Below, in pieces: positions 9,241 to 17,519 of a stretch of 64,000 bases of DNA (the stretch's first letter is position 1; every line of letters begins with the position of its first letter). The notes below the pieces were generated by a model. That model searched no databases. It was not told the DNA's origin and was given only the letters and a program-made list of their open reading frames with translations. The position numbers and the translations under genes are program-made. This stretch comes from Paenibacillus sp. OV219 (lineage in GTDB: Bacteria; Bacillota; Bacilli; Paenibacillales; Paenibacillaceae), in assembly GCF_900110075.1 (NCBI RefSeq), contig NZ_FOCJ01000008.1, positions 213,592-277,591 of the forward strand. Reading direction: 5' to 3'.

Positions 9241-10017
9241 ATGCTGCCATTACAACGAAAACAAGCTGTGCTGAACTATCTGGCGCAGCGCGGCGCTGCA
9301 ACGATGAAGGAATTGAGCGATCATTTTGGCGTGTCGGAGATGACGATTCGCCGCGATCTGACCTTGCTCGAGCAGGAGCTGCGTGTTACACGCTCGCACG
9401 GTGGTGTCGTCTACAATGATACCGGCGCGGTGGCGGACGAGCCTGATCTCGCTACGAAGCTTGCGAACAACGGGGATGTGAAGGACAAGCTGGCGGCTTA
9501 TGCGGCAGAGCATTTTGTTCGCAGCTCCTCCGTTAATATATTGGAGAACGGTACGACCGTTTCGCGTATGGCAGACTATCTCGGAGCCTATGACAACTTG
9601 ACGCTGGTTACGAACGGGATCGACACGCTGGGCAGGATTCGTCCGCTCTCTGCGAAGAAGCATACGATTATTAGCTGCGGCGGCATGCTGCGCGAAGTGT
9701 CGGGCACATTCGTTGGCCCTGTGGCGGAGGAGTTTTTCAAGCGCTACCACGCGGATACGCTGTTCCTGTCCGCACTCGGCTATTCCCATGAAGAGGGCTT
9801 CACGGACCCAAATCTGATGGATACGCAGGTTAAGAAAGCGATGATGCGCTCCGCAGAGAAAGTCGTTATTCTGCTCGATTCGTCCAAAATCGGCAAGCGG
9901 TTCTTCTCTACCGTTGCCCACCTTGGCGACATTCATGCTTTCGTTACAGATGAGCGAATTACAGATGCAGATAGGCATACGATTGAAGAGGGCGGGGCAG
10001 AGCTGCACATCGTTTAA
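9241..10017 (+). CDS. DeoR/GlpR family transcriptional regulator
   Basis: A 258-residue repressor. The N-terminal DeoR helix-turn-helix is at residues 6-57 (MKELSDHFGVSEMTIRRDL, then RSHGG). The C-terminal ISOCOT sugar-phosphate sensor domain contains ILENGTTVSRMADYL, LTLVTNGID and VVILLDSSKIGKR. Family members repress sugar operons and release DNA when a sugar phosphate binds. The adjacent mannose-6-phosphate isomerase and ROK kinase make a hexose phosphate a reasonable effector. The start at 9241 follows AGAGAGG. A shared 20-bp element lies in front of this gene and the isomerase gene. Confidence 0.93.
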   Translation: MLPLQRKQAVLNYLAQRGAATMKELSDHFGVSEMTIRRDLTLLEQELRVTRSHGGVVYNDTGAVADEPDLATKLANNGDVKDKLAAYAAEHFVRSSSVNILENGTTVSRMADYLGAYDNLTLVTNGIDTLGRIRPLSAKKHTIISCGGMLREVSGTFVGPVAEEFFKRYHADTLFLSALGYSHEEGFTDPNLMDTQVKKAMMRSAEKVVILLDSSKIGKRFFSTVAHLGDIHAFVTDERITDADRHTIEEGGAELHIV

Positions 10018-10044
10018 TTCCTCCCTTTTACAGATGTCCAATCA

Positions 10045-10064
10045 TGTTCATTTATGTTATATTG
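10045..10064 (+). promoter_or_regulatory. Candidate DeoR-type operator upstream of the isomerase gene
   Basis: TGTTCATTTATGTTATATTG is the second copy of the element at 9175-9194. It overlaps an apparent -10 (TATATT), consistent with repression of the isomerase/kinase pair by the DeoR protein. Confidence 0.5.
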
Positions 10065-10100
10065 TGATAGTTAATATGACATGAAGGAGCTGGACTTTAC

Positions 10101-11852
10101 GTGAAGGCAGCCTACAATAAAGCACCATCCATCACGATACGCGGCTATGACCATGAGGCATGGTCAGGCTATGAGGCGATCGGGCACACCCTATCAGCCG
10201 CACTTGCGCGAACAGAAAAAGAGAAAACCGTTGTCGTCATCGAATGCTACCCCGGTGTGAGACAGCAGGAAATTATAGACGGACTGAGCGAAACGCTTCG
10301 TCCGTCGCTTGTCGTTCAAGCAGAAGAAGCGGCTCTGGCCCCTAGCGATGTCGATGCCAAAGTCGAGCGCTACATGACGGATGATCGTGTATTCGGCTAT
10401 ATGACGCCGTTCACGATTGGGGAGTTTTACGATACAGGGCGGGTCGCGGAGCTGCAAGAGCAGATCAAAGCAGAGGACAAAGGCATCATCCTCGTCATCG
10501 GCTTCGGCGCTTCGCTCATCACACAGGGCGATGTGTTCGTCTACGCCGACATGGCGAGATGGGAAATCCAACAGCGTTACCGCTCGAAAGAGTACGCGAA
10601 CTGGAGAACAGCCTGCAAGGAAGAGGATATTCTGCGACTTTATAAGCGCGGCTTCTTCTTCGAATGGCGGATGGCGGATCGGCTGAAGCGCTCGCTGCTG
10701 GAAAGCATAGACTTCTACTTGGATACGAATACAATGGATGCTCCTAAGCTGCTCTCGAAGCAGGCATTGTTCGCTGGACTTGGGCAGGCGGTGAGCCAGC
10801 CGTTCCGGCTTGTGCCGTATTTTGATCCGGGCGTATGGGGCGGCACTTGGCTGGAAGCGAACATTGATCTACCGAAGCGGGCGCATCCGTATGCATGGGG
10901 ATTTGATGGCGTACCGGAGGAAAACAGTCTTTATTTTGATTATGATGCGATTCGGGTCGAGCTGCCGTCGATTAATGTGGTGTTCTTCGAGTCGATCCAG
11001 CTGCTCGGCGAGAAGGTGTATTCACGCTTCGGCGCGGAGTTCCCGATTCGTTTCGACTTCTTAGATACAATCGGCGGGCAAAATCTTAGCCTGCAAGTGC
11101 ATCCGACGACGGACTATATCCGCGAACAATTCGGCATGCCGTATACGCAGGATGAGAGCTACTATATTCTTGAAGCTTCGCCTGGCGCTGAGGTGTACTT
11201 AGGGCTGAAGGACAATATTCAGCCTGAAGCGATGCTGGCCGATTTGCGCAAAGCGCAGGAAGGTGGAAATACTTTTCCAGCGGAGCAGTACGTCAACGTC
11301 TATCCGGCGGCAAAACACGACCATTTTCTAATCCCGGCAGGCACGGTTCACTGTTCAGGTGCAGGCTGCATGGTGCTGGAGATTAGCGCGACACCTTATA
11401 TTTTCACATTTAAGCTGTGGGATTGGGATCGACTTGGCCTTGACGGAAAGCCGCGGCCGGTTCATGTGGAGCATGGCTCCAAAGTTATTCAGTGGGATAG
11501 GACTACCGACTGGACGACGAGCGGCTGCGTAAGTGTGGTCGAGACGATTGCGGAAGGGGAAGGCTGGAAGGAAGAGCGTACCGGTCTGCATGAGCTGGAG
11601 TTCATCGAGACAAGGCGGCATTGGTTCTCTGCGCCTGTTCTTCATGAAGCAAACGGCAGCGTCCATATGCTGAACCTAATTGAAGGGGAAGAAGCCATTG
11701 TGGAAAGTCCGGACGGCGCCTTCGAGCCGTTCATCATCCGTTACGCGGAGACGTTCATCGTGCCTGCATCCGTCGCTTCTTATACGATTCGCCCAAGCGG
11801 GCCAAGCATTGGTAAAACAATTGGAACGATCAAAGCGTACGTGCGAGCATAG
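10101..11852 (+). CDS. Class I mannose-6-phosphate isomerase with N-terminal extension
   Basis: A 583-residue protein. The C-terminal ~350 residues are a cupin-type phosphomannose isomerase: VWGGTWL (245-251), the zinc site LSLQVHP (329-335) and FLIPAGTVHC. These enzymes interconvert mannose 6-phosphate and fructose 6-phosphate. The first ~230 residues are extra compared with ordinary ManA (about 320 residues); the alpha/beta pattern with VVVIECYPG and IILVIGFGA suggests a P-loop-like nucleotide-binding fold, but no clear Walker A is visible. GTG at 10101 follows AAGGAG. It is followed at once by a ROK kinase whose ribosome site overlaps this stop. Confidence 0.85.
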   Translation: MKAAYNKAPSITIRGYDHEAWSGYEAIGHTLSAALARTEKEKTVVVIECYPGVRQQEIIDGLSETLRPSLVVQAEEAALAPSDVDAKVERYMTDDRVFGYMTPFTIGEFYDTGRVAELQEQIKAEDKGIILVIGFGASLITQGDVFVYADMARWEIQQRYRSKEYANWRTACKEEDILRLYKRGFFFEWRMADRLKRSLLESIDFYLDTNTMDAPKLLSKQALFAGLGQAVSQPFRLVPYFDPGVWGGTWLEANIDLPKRAHPYAWGFDGVPEENSLYFDYDAIRVELPSINVVFFESIQLLGEKVYSRFGAEFPIRFDFLDTIGGQNLSLQVHPTTDYIREQFGMPYTQDESYYILEASPGAEVYLGLKDNIQPEAMLADLRKAQEGGNTFPAEQYVNVYPAAKHDHFLIPAGTVHCSGAGCMVLEISATPYIFTFKLWDWDRLGLDGKPRPVHVEHGSKVIQWDRTTDWTTSGCVSVVETIAEGEGWKEERTGLHELEFIETRRHWFSAPVLHEANGSVHMLNLIEGEEAIVESPDGAFEPFIIRYAETFIVPASVASYTIRPSGPSIGKTIGTIKAYVRA

Positions 11853-11868
11853 GAGGCGGATTTAGCAG

Positions 11869-12795
11869 ATGAGCCGTGACGTAATACTTGCCTTCGATGT
11901 TGGCGGAACGCAGATTAAAGCCGCGGCGATGCGTGAGGGCGAGATCATCGCCTCGACCGTGGGACACTATGATTCTCGCTCGGAGCTTGGGGCGGATGCG
12001 ATTATTGCCCATTTTGTAGCTATTGCAGTCGATGTGCTAGGGCGCGAGGGGCTATCGGAAGAGCAGATTGTTGGGTTCGGGCTTGCCTTCCCTGGCCCGT
12101 TCGATTACGAACAAGGTGTCTGTCTCATTCAAGGACTTGGCAAATTCGAGTCACTGTACGGGCTTAACATCGGGGATATGCTGGACGATGCGATCCGTTC
12201 GCACGCCCAGCTGAGCAGACGATTAAGTTCGAAATTCCACATCGTCTTCGAGAATGACGCGGCGCTGTTCGGCCTCGGAGAAGCGAATAACAGCGGCGAG
12301 GCATTGGACGTAGAGCGTGCAGTGTGCTTGACGATTGGGACAGGGCTTGGTTCCTGCTATCTCGAGCGTGGACAGCTTGTAAAGCATCGCAGCGGCGTGC
12401 CGGAGAACGGCTGGTTGTACGCGCAGCCATACGGCAACCGGATCGCGGATGAGTGCATCTCGCGCAGAGGTGTTCTGCAGTTGGCTGAGGAGATGGGGAT
12501 GGAGCTTGCAGGCAGAGATGTGCGCGAGCTTGCAGATGCTGCAGCTTCTGGCGATGCAGCTGCAGTGCAGCTGTTTGATCACTTCGGCCGGCGGATGGCG
12601 GTCATTCTCGGCCCGGCGTTTCAAGCGTACGAGCCGAATCGGATCGTGCTCGGCGGTCAAATCTCGAAGAGTGCGGATCTGTTCGCTCCCGCGTTCAAGG
12701 AAGGACTGCTTGCGCAGGGGATTATCGCGCAGGTGCGGGTAAGTACGGATACGTTCGCGAGCACGTTCAGAGGTATCTATCATTTGGTTAAATAG
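11869..12795 (+). CDS. ROK family kinase-like protein lacking the zinc motif
   Basis: A 308-residue actin-like ATPase-fold protein. DVGGTQIKAAAM (residues 8-19) is the phosphate-1 loop, ENDAALFGLGEA holds the catalytic Asp, and TIGTGLGSCYL is the second phosphate loop. The usual ROK zinc cluster (CxCGxxGCxE) is absent: the corresponding stretch reads NGWLYAQPYGNRIADE. That points to a divergent sugar kinase. AGGAGG overlaps the stop of the isomerase gene, so the two are coupled. Together they fit phosphorylation of a sugar (perhaps mannose) followed by isomerisation. Confidence 0.85.
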   Translation: MSRDVILAFDVGGTQIKAAAMREGEIIASTVGHYDSRSELGADAIIAHFVAIAVDVLGREGLSEEQIVGFGLAFPGPFDYEQGVCLIQGLGKFESLYGLNIGDMLDDAIRSHAQLSRRLSSKFHIVFENDAALFGLGEANNSGEALDVERAVCLTIGTGLGSCYLERGQLVKHRSGVPENGWLYAQPYGNRIADECISRRGVLQLAEEMGMELAGRDVRELADAAASGDAAAVQLFDHFGRRMAVILGPAFQAYEPNRIVLGGQISKSADLFAPAFKEGLLAQGIIAQVRVSTDTFASTFRGIYHLVK

Positions 12796-12810
12796 AGTAG
12801 AGCGATAGAG

Positions 12811-12848
12811 TGGAGAAGCAGGGGAGAGACTGCTTCTCTGCTTTTTTG
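12811..12848 (+). terminator. Terminator after the ROK gene
   Basis: An AGAAGCAG / CTGCTTCT stem followed by six T. It closes the DeoR-isomerase-ROK cassette. Confidence 0.85.
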
Positions 12849-12940
12849 TTTTATAGAGAGAAATTGCGTAATTTTGCAGTACTGCGACTCGTCCTAATCA
12901 TGTAAATTAGAAATAAAAGGTAATACAAGGAGGATGCACG

Positions 12941-13693
12941 ATGAAGCTGACTCACAAGCAGAAGCTGTCGATGTTGAACGATGGATATATTTACGTCCCC
13001 GGTGTTATCCCAAAGATCATGGTGGATCAAGCGGTCAAGCATATTAATCACGCGATCGGTGAAGGGATGCCGCCTGAGCGGATGACGACGTTCCGCGCGC
13101 AATCGTACTGTCCCGACTTGCAGGACAAGTCCCCGATTACGGGGCTTTACAACGACACGCCAGTTAAGTCACTCGTCGAGGACTTGCTTGGCGAAGGAAT
13201 GAGTCTACCTGTCGGCGGCGGGCAAATCGCGCTGCGGTTTCCATCGCTTCAAGACCCGACGACTGTGGCGCGTCCGCATTTGGACGGGATGTACTCGCCG
13301 CACAACGGAGTAAAGGAAGGGACGATCGGCAACTTTACGATGCTTGTCGGCGTCCTGCTCAGTCCCGTGCGTGATGATTTCGCCGGTAACTTCACAGTAT
13401 GGCCCGGCACACATGCATCGTATGAGCAGTACTTCCGTGAGCATGGAGCGGAGTCGCTGCTGGGCGGCATGCCTCCGGTTGCACTGCCAGAGCCTGTCCA
13501 AACGAAGGGAGAGCCGGGGGATATTTTCCTTGTGCACTATCAGCTAGCGCATAGTGTAGCGGCTAATGCATCTCCTTGGCCTCGATACGCAATCTTCTTC
13601 CGGGTGAAGCACACCGAGCACGGCATAGACTGGAAGGCGCCGATGACCGATATTTGGCTGCACTGGCCGGGTATTCGCGAGATAAAGAGCTGA
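12941..13693 (+). CDS. Phytanoyl-CoA dioxygenase (PhyH) family protein
   Basis: A 250-residue Fe(II)/2-oxoglutarate-dependent oxygenase-like protein. The double-stranded beta-helix iron triad is H113-x-D115 (RPHLDGM) and H204 (QLAHSV), and R215 (SPWPRY) is a candidate 2-oxoglutarate ligand. It is one of three such genes in this window. AAGGAGG sits in front of the ATG. The TGA stop lies 8 bp before a 9-bp repeat array that forms its 3' flank. The substrate is unknown; in Paenibacillaceae these proteins are abundant near sugar and AraC genes. Confidence 0.88.
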   Translation: MKLTHKQKLSMLNDGYIYVPGVIPKIMVDQAVKHINHAIGEGMPPERMTTFRAQSYCPDLQDKSPITGLYNDTPVKSLVEDLLGEGMSLPVGGGQIALRFPSLQDPTTVARPHLDGMYSPHNGVKEGTIGNFTMLVGVLLSPVRDDFAGNFTVWPGTHASYEQYFREHGAESLLGGMPPVALPEPVQTKGEPGDIFLVHYQLAHSVAANASPWPRYAIFFRVKHTEHGIDWKAPMTDIWLHWPGIREIKS

Positions 13694-13701
13694 ATTTGCA
13701 A

Positions 13702-13930
13702 GCAGAACGAGCAGAACGAGCAGTACGAGCAGAACAAGCAGTACGAGCAGAACGAGCAGAACGAGCAGAACGAGCAGAACGAGCAGAACGAGCAGAACGA
13801 GCAGAACAAGCAGAACAAGCAGAACAAGCAGAACGAGCAGAACGAGCAGAACGAGCAGAACGAGCAGAACGAGCAGAACGAGCAGAACAAGCAGAACAAG
13901 CAGAACAAGCAGAACAAGCAGAACAAGCAG
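13702..13930 (+). repeat. 25-copy 9-bp tandem repeat
   Basis: Twenty-five uninterrupted copies of GCAGAACRA. The order of variants is 2 CGA, TACGA, CAA, TACGA, 6 CGA, 3 CAA, 6 CGA, 5 CAA. The 6+3 and 6+5 blocks suggest duplication of a larger segment. It lies in the 3' flank of the dioxygenase gene. Frames through it are open on both strands only because the unit is a multiple of three. Between it and the next gene (13931-14039) there is only an AT-rich promoter-like stretch containing ATGTATACAT near 13940. Confidence 0.95.
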
Positions 13931-14039
13931 GTAATCTTTTAAAATGTATACATATTGTACTCATTAAATTTGTGTGCTAGTCTAGGACTATCAAGTCGAG
14001 GTGTATTTCTATTTCTACCCTTACGAAACGGGAGAGTGA

Positions 14040-15347
14040 GTGCGGAGAATGGAAGCTTTGCAGCGGTTGAAGATTAGTGATAATAAACGATTTTTGGTGC
14101 ATGAGGATGGAACGCCATTCTTTTGGCTTGGGGATACGACATGGGAGCTGTTTCATAAGCTGAACCGTGAAGAAGCTGTAGAGTATTTGCGTAATCGGGC
14201 GGAGTTGAAGTTCAATGTCGTTCAAGCCGTCGCATTATCGGAATTCGAAGGACTGACGACGGACAATTATTACGGGCGCAGACCGCTGAAGCTGAACGTA
14301 GAGGGCCAGTACGATCCAACAATGCCGGATACGGACGGCGACTATCATTATTGGAATCATGTCGATTATATCGTTGATCGAGCAGCGGAGCATGGCATCT
14401 ATATTGCATTGCTGCCTACGTGGGGAGACAAGTATAATTTGGCCTGGGGCAAAGGGCCTGTTGTGTTTAATGCTGACAATGCGCGCGTATATGGCAAGTG
14501 GCTTGGGGAGCGCTACAAGGATCGCACGAATATTATTTGGGTGCTGGGCGGGGATCGGCCTCTGCAAACGGGACTTCATTTTGACGTGAATCGGTCTCTT
14601 GCAGCGGGCTTGTCGGAGGGGGATGGTGGCTCGAACTTAATCACATTCCATCCTTGCGGCAATACGTCATCGTCTTTCCATCTGCATGATGAGCGTTGGT
14701 TGGGCTTCAATATGATCCAATCCGGACATCATGCGCAGGTTCGCGTCAATTACAGCCACGTCAGTGCAGATTACGCGAAGTCGCCGGTGAAACCGACGCT
14801 CGACGCCGAGCCTTGCTACGAGGATCACCCGATTAACTTCAAAGAGGCGAACGGTTATTTCGACCAAGCGGATGTGCGGCAAGCAGCCTATTATGCCGTC
14901 TTCTCCGGTGCGTTCGGACATACGTATGGGCATCATTGCATTTGGTCGATGACGACGGAGCTGACGCCTTACTTCGTGATGCATTGGCGTGATGCGCTGA
15001 ACCGTCCGGGAGCTACGCAAATGAAGCATGTACGCGGGCTGATCGAGTCGCATTCGTTCCTCGATCGGGTACCGGATCAGAGCTTGCTTGCTGCCAATCT
15101 GGAAGGCGCCAACTATATGGTTGCGACGCGCGGGGAAAGCTATGGCCTCATCTATAGCCCGAACGGGCTGGCTTTCACTGCGGTGCTAAGTCGATGGAAC
15201 GGCAGCCGCGTTAATGCTTCCTGGTTTGATCCGAGAACAGGTCAGTACAGCAAGATTGGCGAGTACGAGGGAAGCGGTGAAGTAAGGTTCGTGCCTCCAA
15301 CGAGCGGTCGAGGCTGCGATTGGGTGCTGGAATTAGTGGTTCAATAA
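14040..15347 (+). CDS. DUF4038 family glycoside hydrolase-like protein
   Basis: A 435-residue protein with the DUF4038 TIM barrel, related to GH140 apiosidases. The N-terminus reads LKISDNKRFLVHEDGTPFFW then LGDTTWELFHKL, followed by IIWVLGGDRP and the C-terminal sandwich region (WFDPRTGQYSKIGEYEG). There is no signal peptide, so it probably acts on imported oligosaccharides. GTG at 14040 follows GGGAG by five bases; the ATG at 14049 is a possible alternative start. A hairpin at 15356 follows. Other members cleave rare sugars of plant cell walls; the substrate here is not known. Confidence 0.8.
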   Translation: MRRMEALQRLKISDNKRFLVHEDGTPFFWLGDTTWELFHKLNREEAVEYLRNRAELKFNVVQAVALSEFEGLTTDNYYGRRPLKLNVEGQYDPTMPDTDGDYHYWNHVDYIVDRAAEHGIYIALLPTWGDKYNLAWGKGPVVFNADNARVYGKWLGERYKDRTNIIWVLGGDRPLQTGLHFDVNRSLAAGLSEGDGGSNLITFHPCGNTSSSFHLHDERWLGFNMIQSGHHAQVRVNYSHVSADYAKSPVKPTLDAEPCYEDHPINFKEANGYFDQADVRQAAYYAVFSGAFGHTYGHHCIWSMTTELTPYFVMHWRDALNRPGATQMKHVRGLIESHSFLDRVPDQSLLAANLEGANYMVATRGESYGLIYSPNGLAFTAVLSRWNGSRVNASWFDPRTGQYSKIGEYEGSGEVRFVPPTSGRGCDWVLELVVQ

Positions 15348-15355
15348 GTAATTTG

Positions 15356-15390
15356 GCTGCCGGTTATGCCGGCAGTCTTCTTGCTTTTAA
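15356..15390 (+). terminator. Hairpin/terminator after the DUF4038 gene
   Basis: CTGCCGG / CCGGCAG with a 4-base loop, followed by an interrupted T-rich run. It lies just upstream of the next gene's ribosome site. Confidence 0.65.
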
Positions 15391-15416
15391 ACGGTTTGAA
15401 AAAGGTGGTGGGTTTG

Positions 15417-16619
15417 ATGAAGTTGACGAGATTATTGTGTGGGATCGCATATGCGCTATTGCTGAGCTTGCTGCTGACGGCATGCCGGGGAGAGCCGGCT
15501 GTCGTTAAGGAGACAAGCAGCGAACAATCGCAGCCGCCAGCAATTAAGCTTGAGACGATTTTCCCTGAGGGGACGCTCGACAATCCGGTTGGCGTGGTAA
15601 GCGAGAATGGGGTATCGAGCAGCTTGAAGGATCATCTGTTCGTGGTGGAGCAGAAGGGGAGGATCATCATGCTCGATCCGGCACATCCTGCTTCGGAGCC
15701 GAAGACCGTGCTGGATATTCGGGACCGGGTCCACTCGGACGGGAATGAGCAGGGGCTGCTCGGGCTTGCTTTTCATCCGAAGAAACCAGGCATCGCATTC
15801 GTGAACTACACGACGAAGACGCATTCCGTCGTCGCTAGATTTGTGATGAAGGACCCGGAGCATCCGGAGCTGCTCGATCCGAAGAGCGAGGTCATCTTGC
15901 TTACATACGAGCAGCCGTTCGCGAATCATAAAGGCGGACAGCTTGCTTTTGGCCCAGACGGGTATTTGTACATTGGAGCGGGTGACGGGGGCAGCGGCGG
16001 CGATCCTTACGGTAATGGTCAAAATACACATACGCTGCTCGGCAAAACATTGCGCATCAACGTGGATGTCGGCGGATACCAGAGCAAAAAATACACGATT
16101 CCGGCTGATAATCCGTTCGCGGATGGAAAAGCTGGCGAACCTGAGATTTATGCGTATGGCTTGCGTAATCCGTGGCGGTTCAGCTTCGATTCCGTGACAG
16201 GGAAGCTGTGGGCTGCTGATGTAGGGCAGGACCGTCTGGAGGAGATCGACATTGTCGAGAAGGGCGGTAACTATGGTTGGAATGTGATGGAAGGTGACCT
16301 TTGTTATAGGCCAGAGGAGGGTTGTGACAAAACAGGGTTGATCGAGCCGATATACACGTACGGGCGGGATCTTGGCGTTTCTGTTACTGGGGGCTTCGTG
16401 TATCGGGGGTCAGCGATTCCTGATCTGGTTGGATGGTACATCTATGGCGATTACGCCATGGGCACGATTTGGGCGCTGCGGCAGAAGTCGGATGGCAGTG
16501 TGCGGAACGTGACGCTGCTTCAGTCAGGCGAGCTAATTACTTCCTTCGGCGTCGACGCAGCAGGCGAGTTGTACGTGTGCGCGCAGAACGGCAGCTTGCT
16601 TCGCATTGTTCAAGGGTGA
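15417..16619 (+). CDS. PQQ-dependent sugar dehydrogenase-like lipoprotein
   Basis: A 400-residue exported lipoprotein. A signal peptide ends in the lipobox LLTAC (Cys about residue 22). The rest is a six-bladed propeller of the glucose/sorbosone dehydrogenase family: GLLGLAFHP, GGQLAFGPDGYLYIGAGDGG, YGLRNPWRFSFD, ADVGQDRLEEID and GGNYGWNVMEG. Such enzymes oxidise aldose sugars with PQQ at the cell surface; whether this organism makes PQQ cannot be judged here. ATG at 15417 follows AAGGTGG and gives a clean lipoprotein signal, unlike the longer frame starting at 15366. Confidence 0.88.
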   Translation: MKLTRLLCGIAYALLLSLLLTACRGEPAVVKETSSEQSQPPAIKLETIFPEGTLDNPVGVVSENGVSSSLKDHLFVVEQKGRIIMLDPAHPASEPKTVLDIRDRVHSDGNEQGLLGLAFHPKKPGIAFVNYTTKTHSVVARFVMKDPEHPELLDPKSEVILLTYEQPFANHKGGQLAFGPDGYLYIGAGDGGSGGDPYGNGQNTHTLLGKTLRINVDVGGYQSKKYTIPADNPFADGKAGEPEIYAYGLRNPWRFSFDSVTGKLWAADVGQDRLEEIDIVEKGGNYGWNVMEGDLCYRPEEGCDKTGLIEPIYTYGRDLGVSVTGGFVYRGSAIPDLVGWYIYGDYAMGTIWALRQKSDGSVRNVTLLQSGELITSFGVDAAGELYVCAQNGSLLRIVQG

Positions 16620-16645
16620 TAATCAGCTGATATGAGGGGGGAAAT

Positions 16646-16845
16646 GCACAAGAGTGTTCCGTGGTAGCCTACATTGACGAAAATAGCTGGATATTCGTGC
16701 GAGAAGGGTACCCAGTATCCCACATCGCCGAAAATAGCTGGATATTCGTGCAAGAGGGGTACCTGGTACCCTTCATTGGCGAAATCAGCCGGAAAATCGC
16801 GTAAGAAGGGTACCCAGTATCCTATATCGGCGAAACCATTGGCTC
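16646..16845 (+). repeat. 51-bp tandem repeats, array A (about 4 units)
   Basis: The core ACAT[T/C]G[A/C/G]CGAAA recurs at 16671, 16722 and 16773, and a degraded copy at 16824, an exact 51-bp spacing. Each core is preceded by an inverted repeat of the GGGTACCCAGTACCC type. It lies in the convergent gap between the sugar dehydrogenase (+) and the PadR regulator (-), a 318-bp stretch without a gene. It belongs to the same family as the arrays at 19.3, 44.4 and 54.6 kb. Confidence 0.85.
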
Positions 16846-16859
16846 AGCCTCGATACAAA

Positions 16860-16907
16860 TAAAAAAACACCGAGAAAGTCCTCAGACCAGGGACTATCTC
16901 GGTGTTC
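16860..16907 (-). terminator. Terminator after the PadR gene
   Basis: A long hairpin: AACACCGAGA pairs with TCTCGGTGTT and, inside it, AGTCC with GGACT. On the minus strand it is followed by seven T. It ends the efflux-PadR operon. Confidence 0.88.
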
Positions 16908-16937
16908 CGAAGCCGTCGGACAATCGACGGCTATTTG

Positions 16938-17513
16938 CTATTCATCGATGTCTTTCGGTTTAACATGTTCTGCAAACAGCGCACCAGAGCGTGCATCGGC
17001 GAGCACAGTGGTGAGCCATTGCTTCTCCGTCTCACCGAACTGGATGAAGCCTCGAATCATCAGCTCGGAGCCGCGAGGTATGATGCCTTCCTTCAATTGA
17101 AGAACGGCGGTCATCCGTTCGATTCGAGCTTCGCAATCGGCTAGCTGTATCACGATGAGTGCTTCAACCTTGGCAGGATCGCCATGGCGGATGAACGGCA
17201 TCGTTAGGAAGACCGGATGCTGGGGATAAGAGTTCTGCTTGAACTCAGCATGCAATAGATCTTGAAAAGATGCTTTGCCTGCATCGGTAATCCGGTAAAT
17301 CGTCTTGTCCGGCCGATTATCGCCAGGCACCGAGACGACTTCCGCCGCCTCGATTAACCCGTCCTGCCGCAGCTGGTCAACTGCATAATACAGCGACCCG
17401 TCGCGAAGCTTGAAGCATTCATTCCAATTGCGGTGTTTAATCGTTTGACGAATCTCGTAAGGGTGACGCTCGCACTCCATCAATAGCCCCAGGATTAAGA
17501 GCCGCATGGACAT
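16938..17513 (-). CDS. PadR family transcriptional regulator
   Basis: A 191-residue regulator. The winged helix is at residues 1-80 (LLILGLLMECERHPYEIRQTI, with LRDGSLYYAVDQLRQDGLIE) and a helical C-terminal dimerisation domain follows. PadR proteins repress detoxification or efflux genes until a ligand binds. It lies 6 bp after the efflux pump stop, with GGAGG inside the end of the pump gene, so the two are coupled. Twin CTCAAATTTGAG sites at the pump promoter are the likely operator. Confidence 0.9.
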   Translation of the reverse strand: MSMRLLILGLLMECERHPYEIRQTIKHRNWNECFKLRDGSLYYAVDQLRQDGLIEAAEVVSVPGDNRPDKTIYRITDAGKASFQDLLHAEFKQNSYPQHPVFLTMPFIRHGDPAKVEALIVIQLADCEARIERMTAVLQLKEGIIPRGSELMIRGFIQFGETEKQWLTTVLADARSGALFAEHVKPKDIDE

Positions 17514-17519
17514 TGGCTA

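Noticed and set aside
13540..13980. Cys/Phe- or Ala/Glu-rich open frames across the 9-bp repeat
   Set aside because: They are frame-shifted shadows running from the dioxygenase gene into the repeat, with no start signals of their own.
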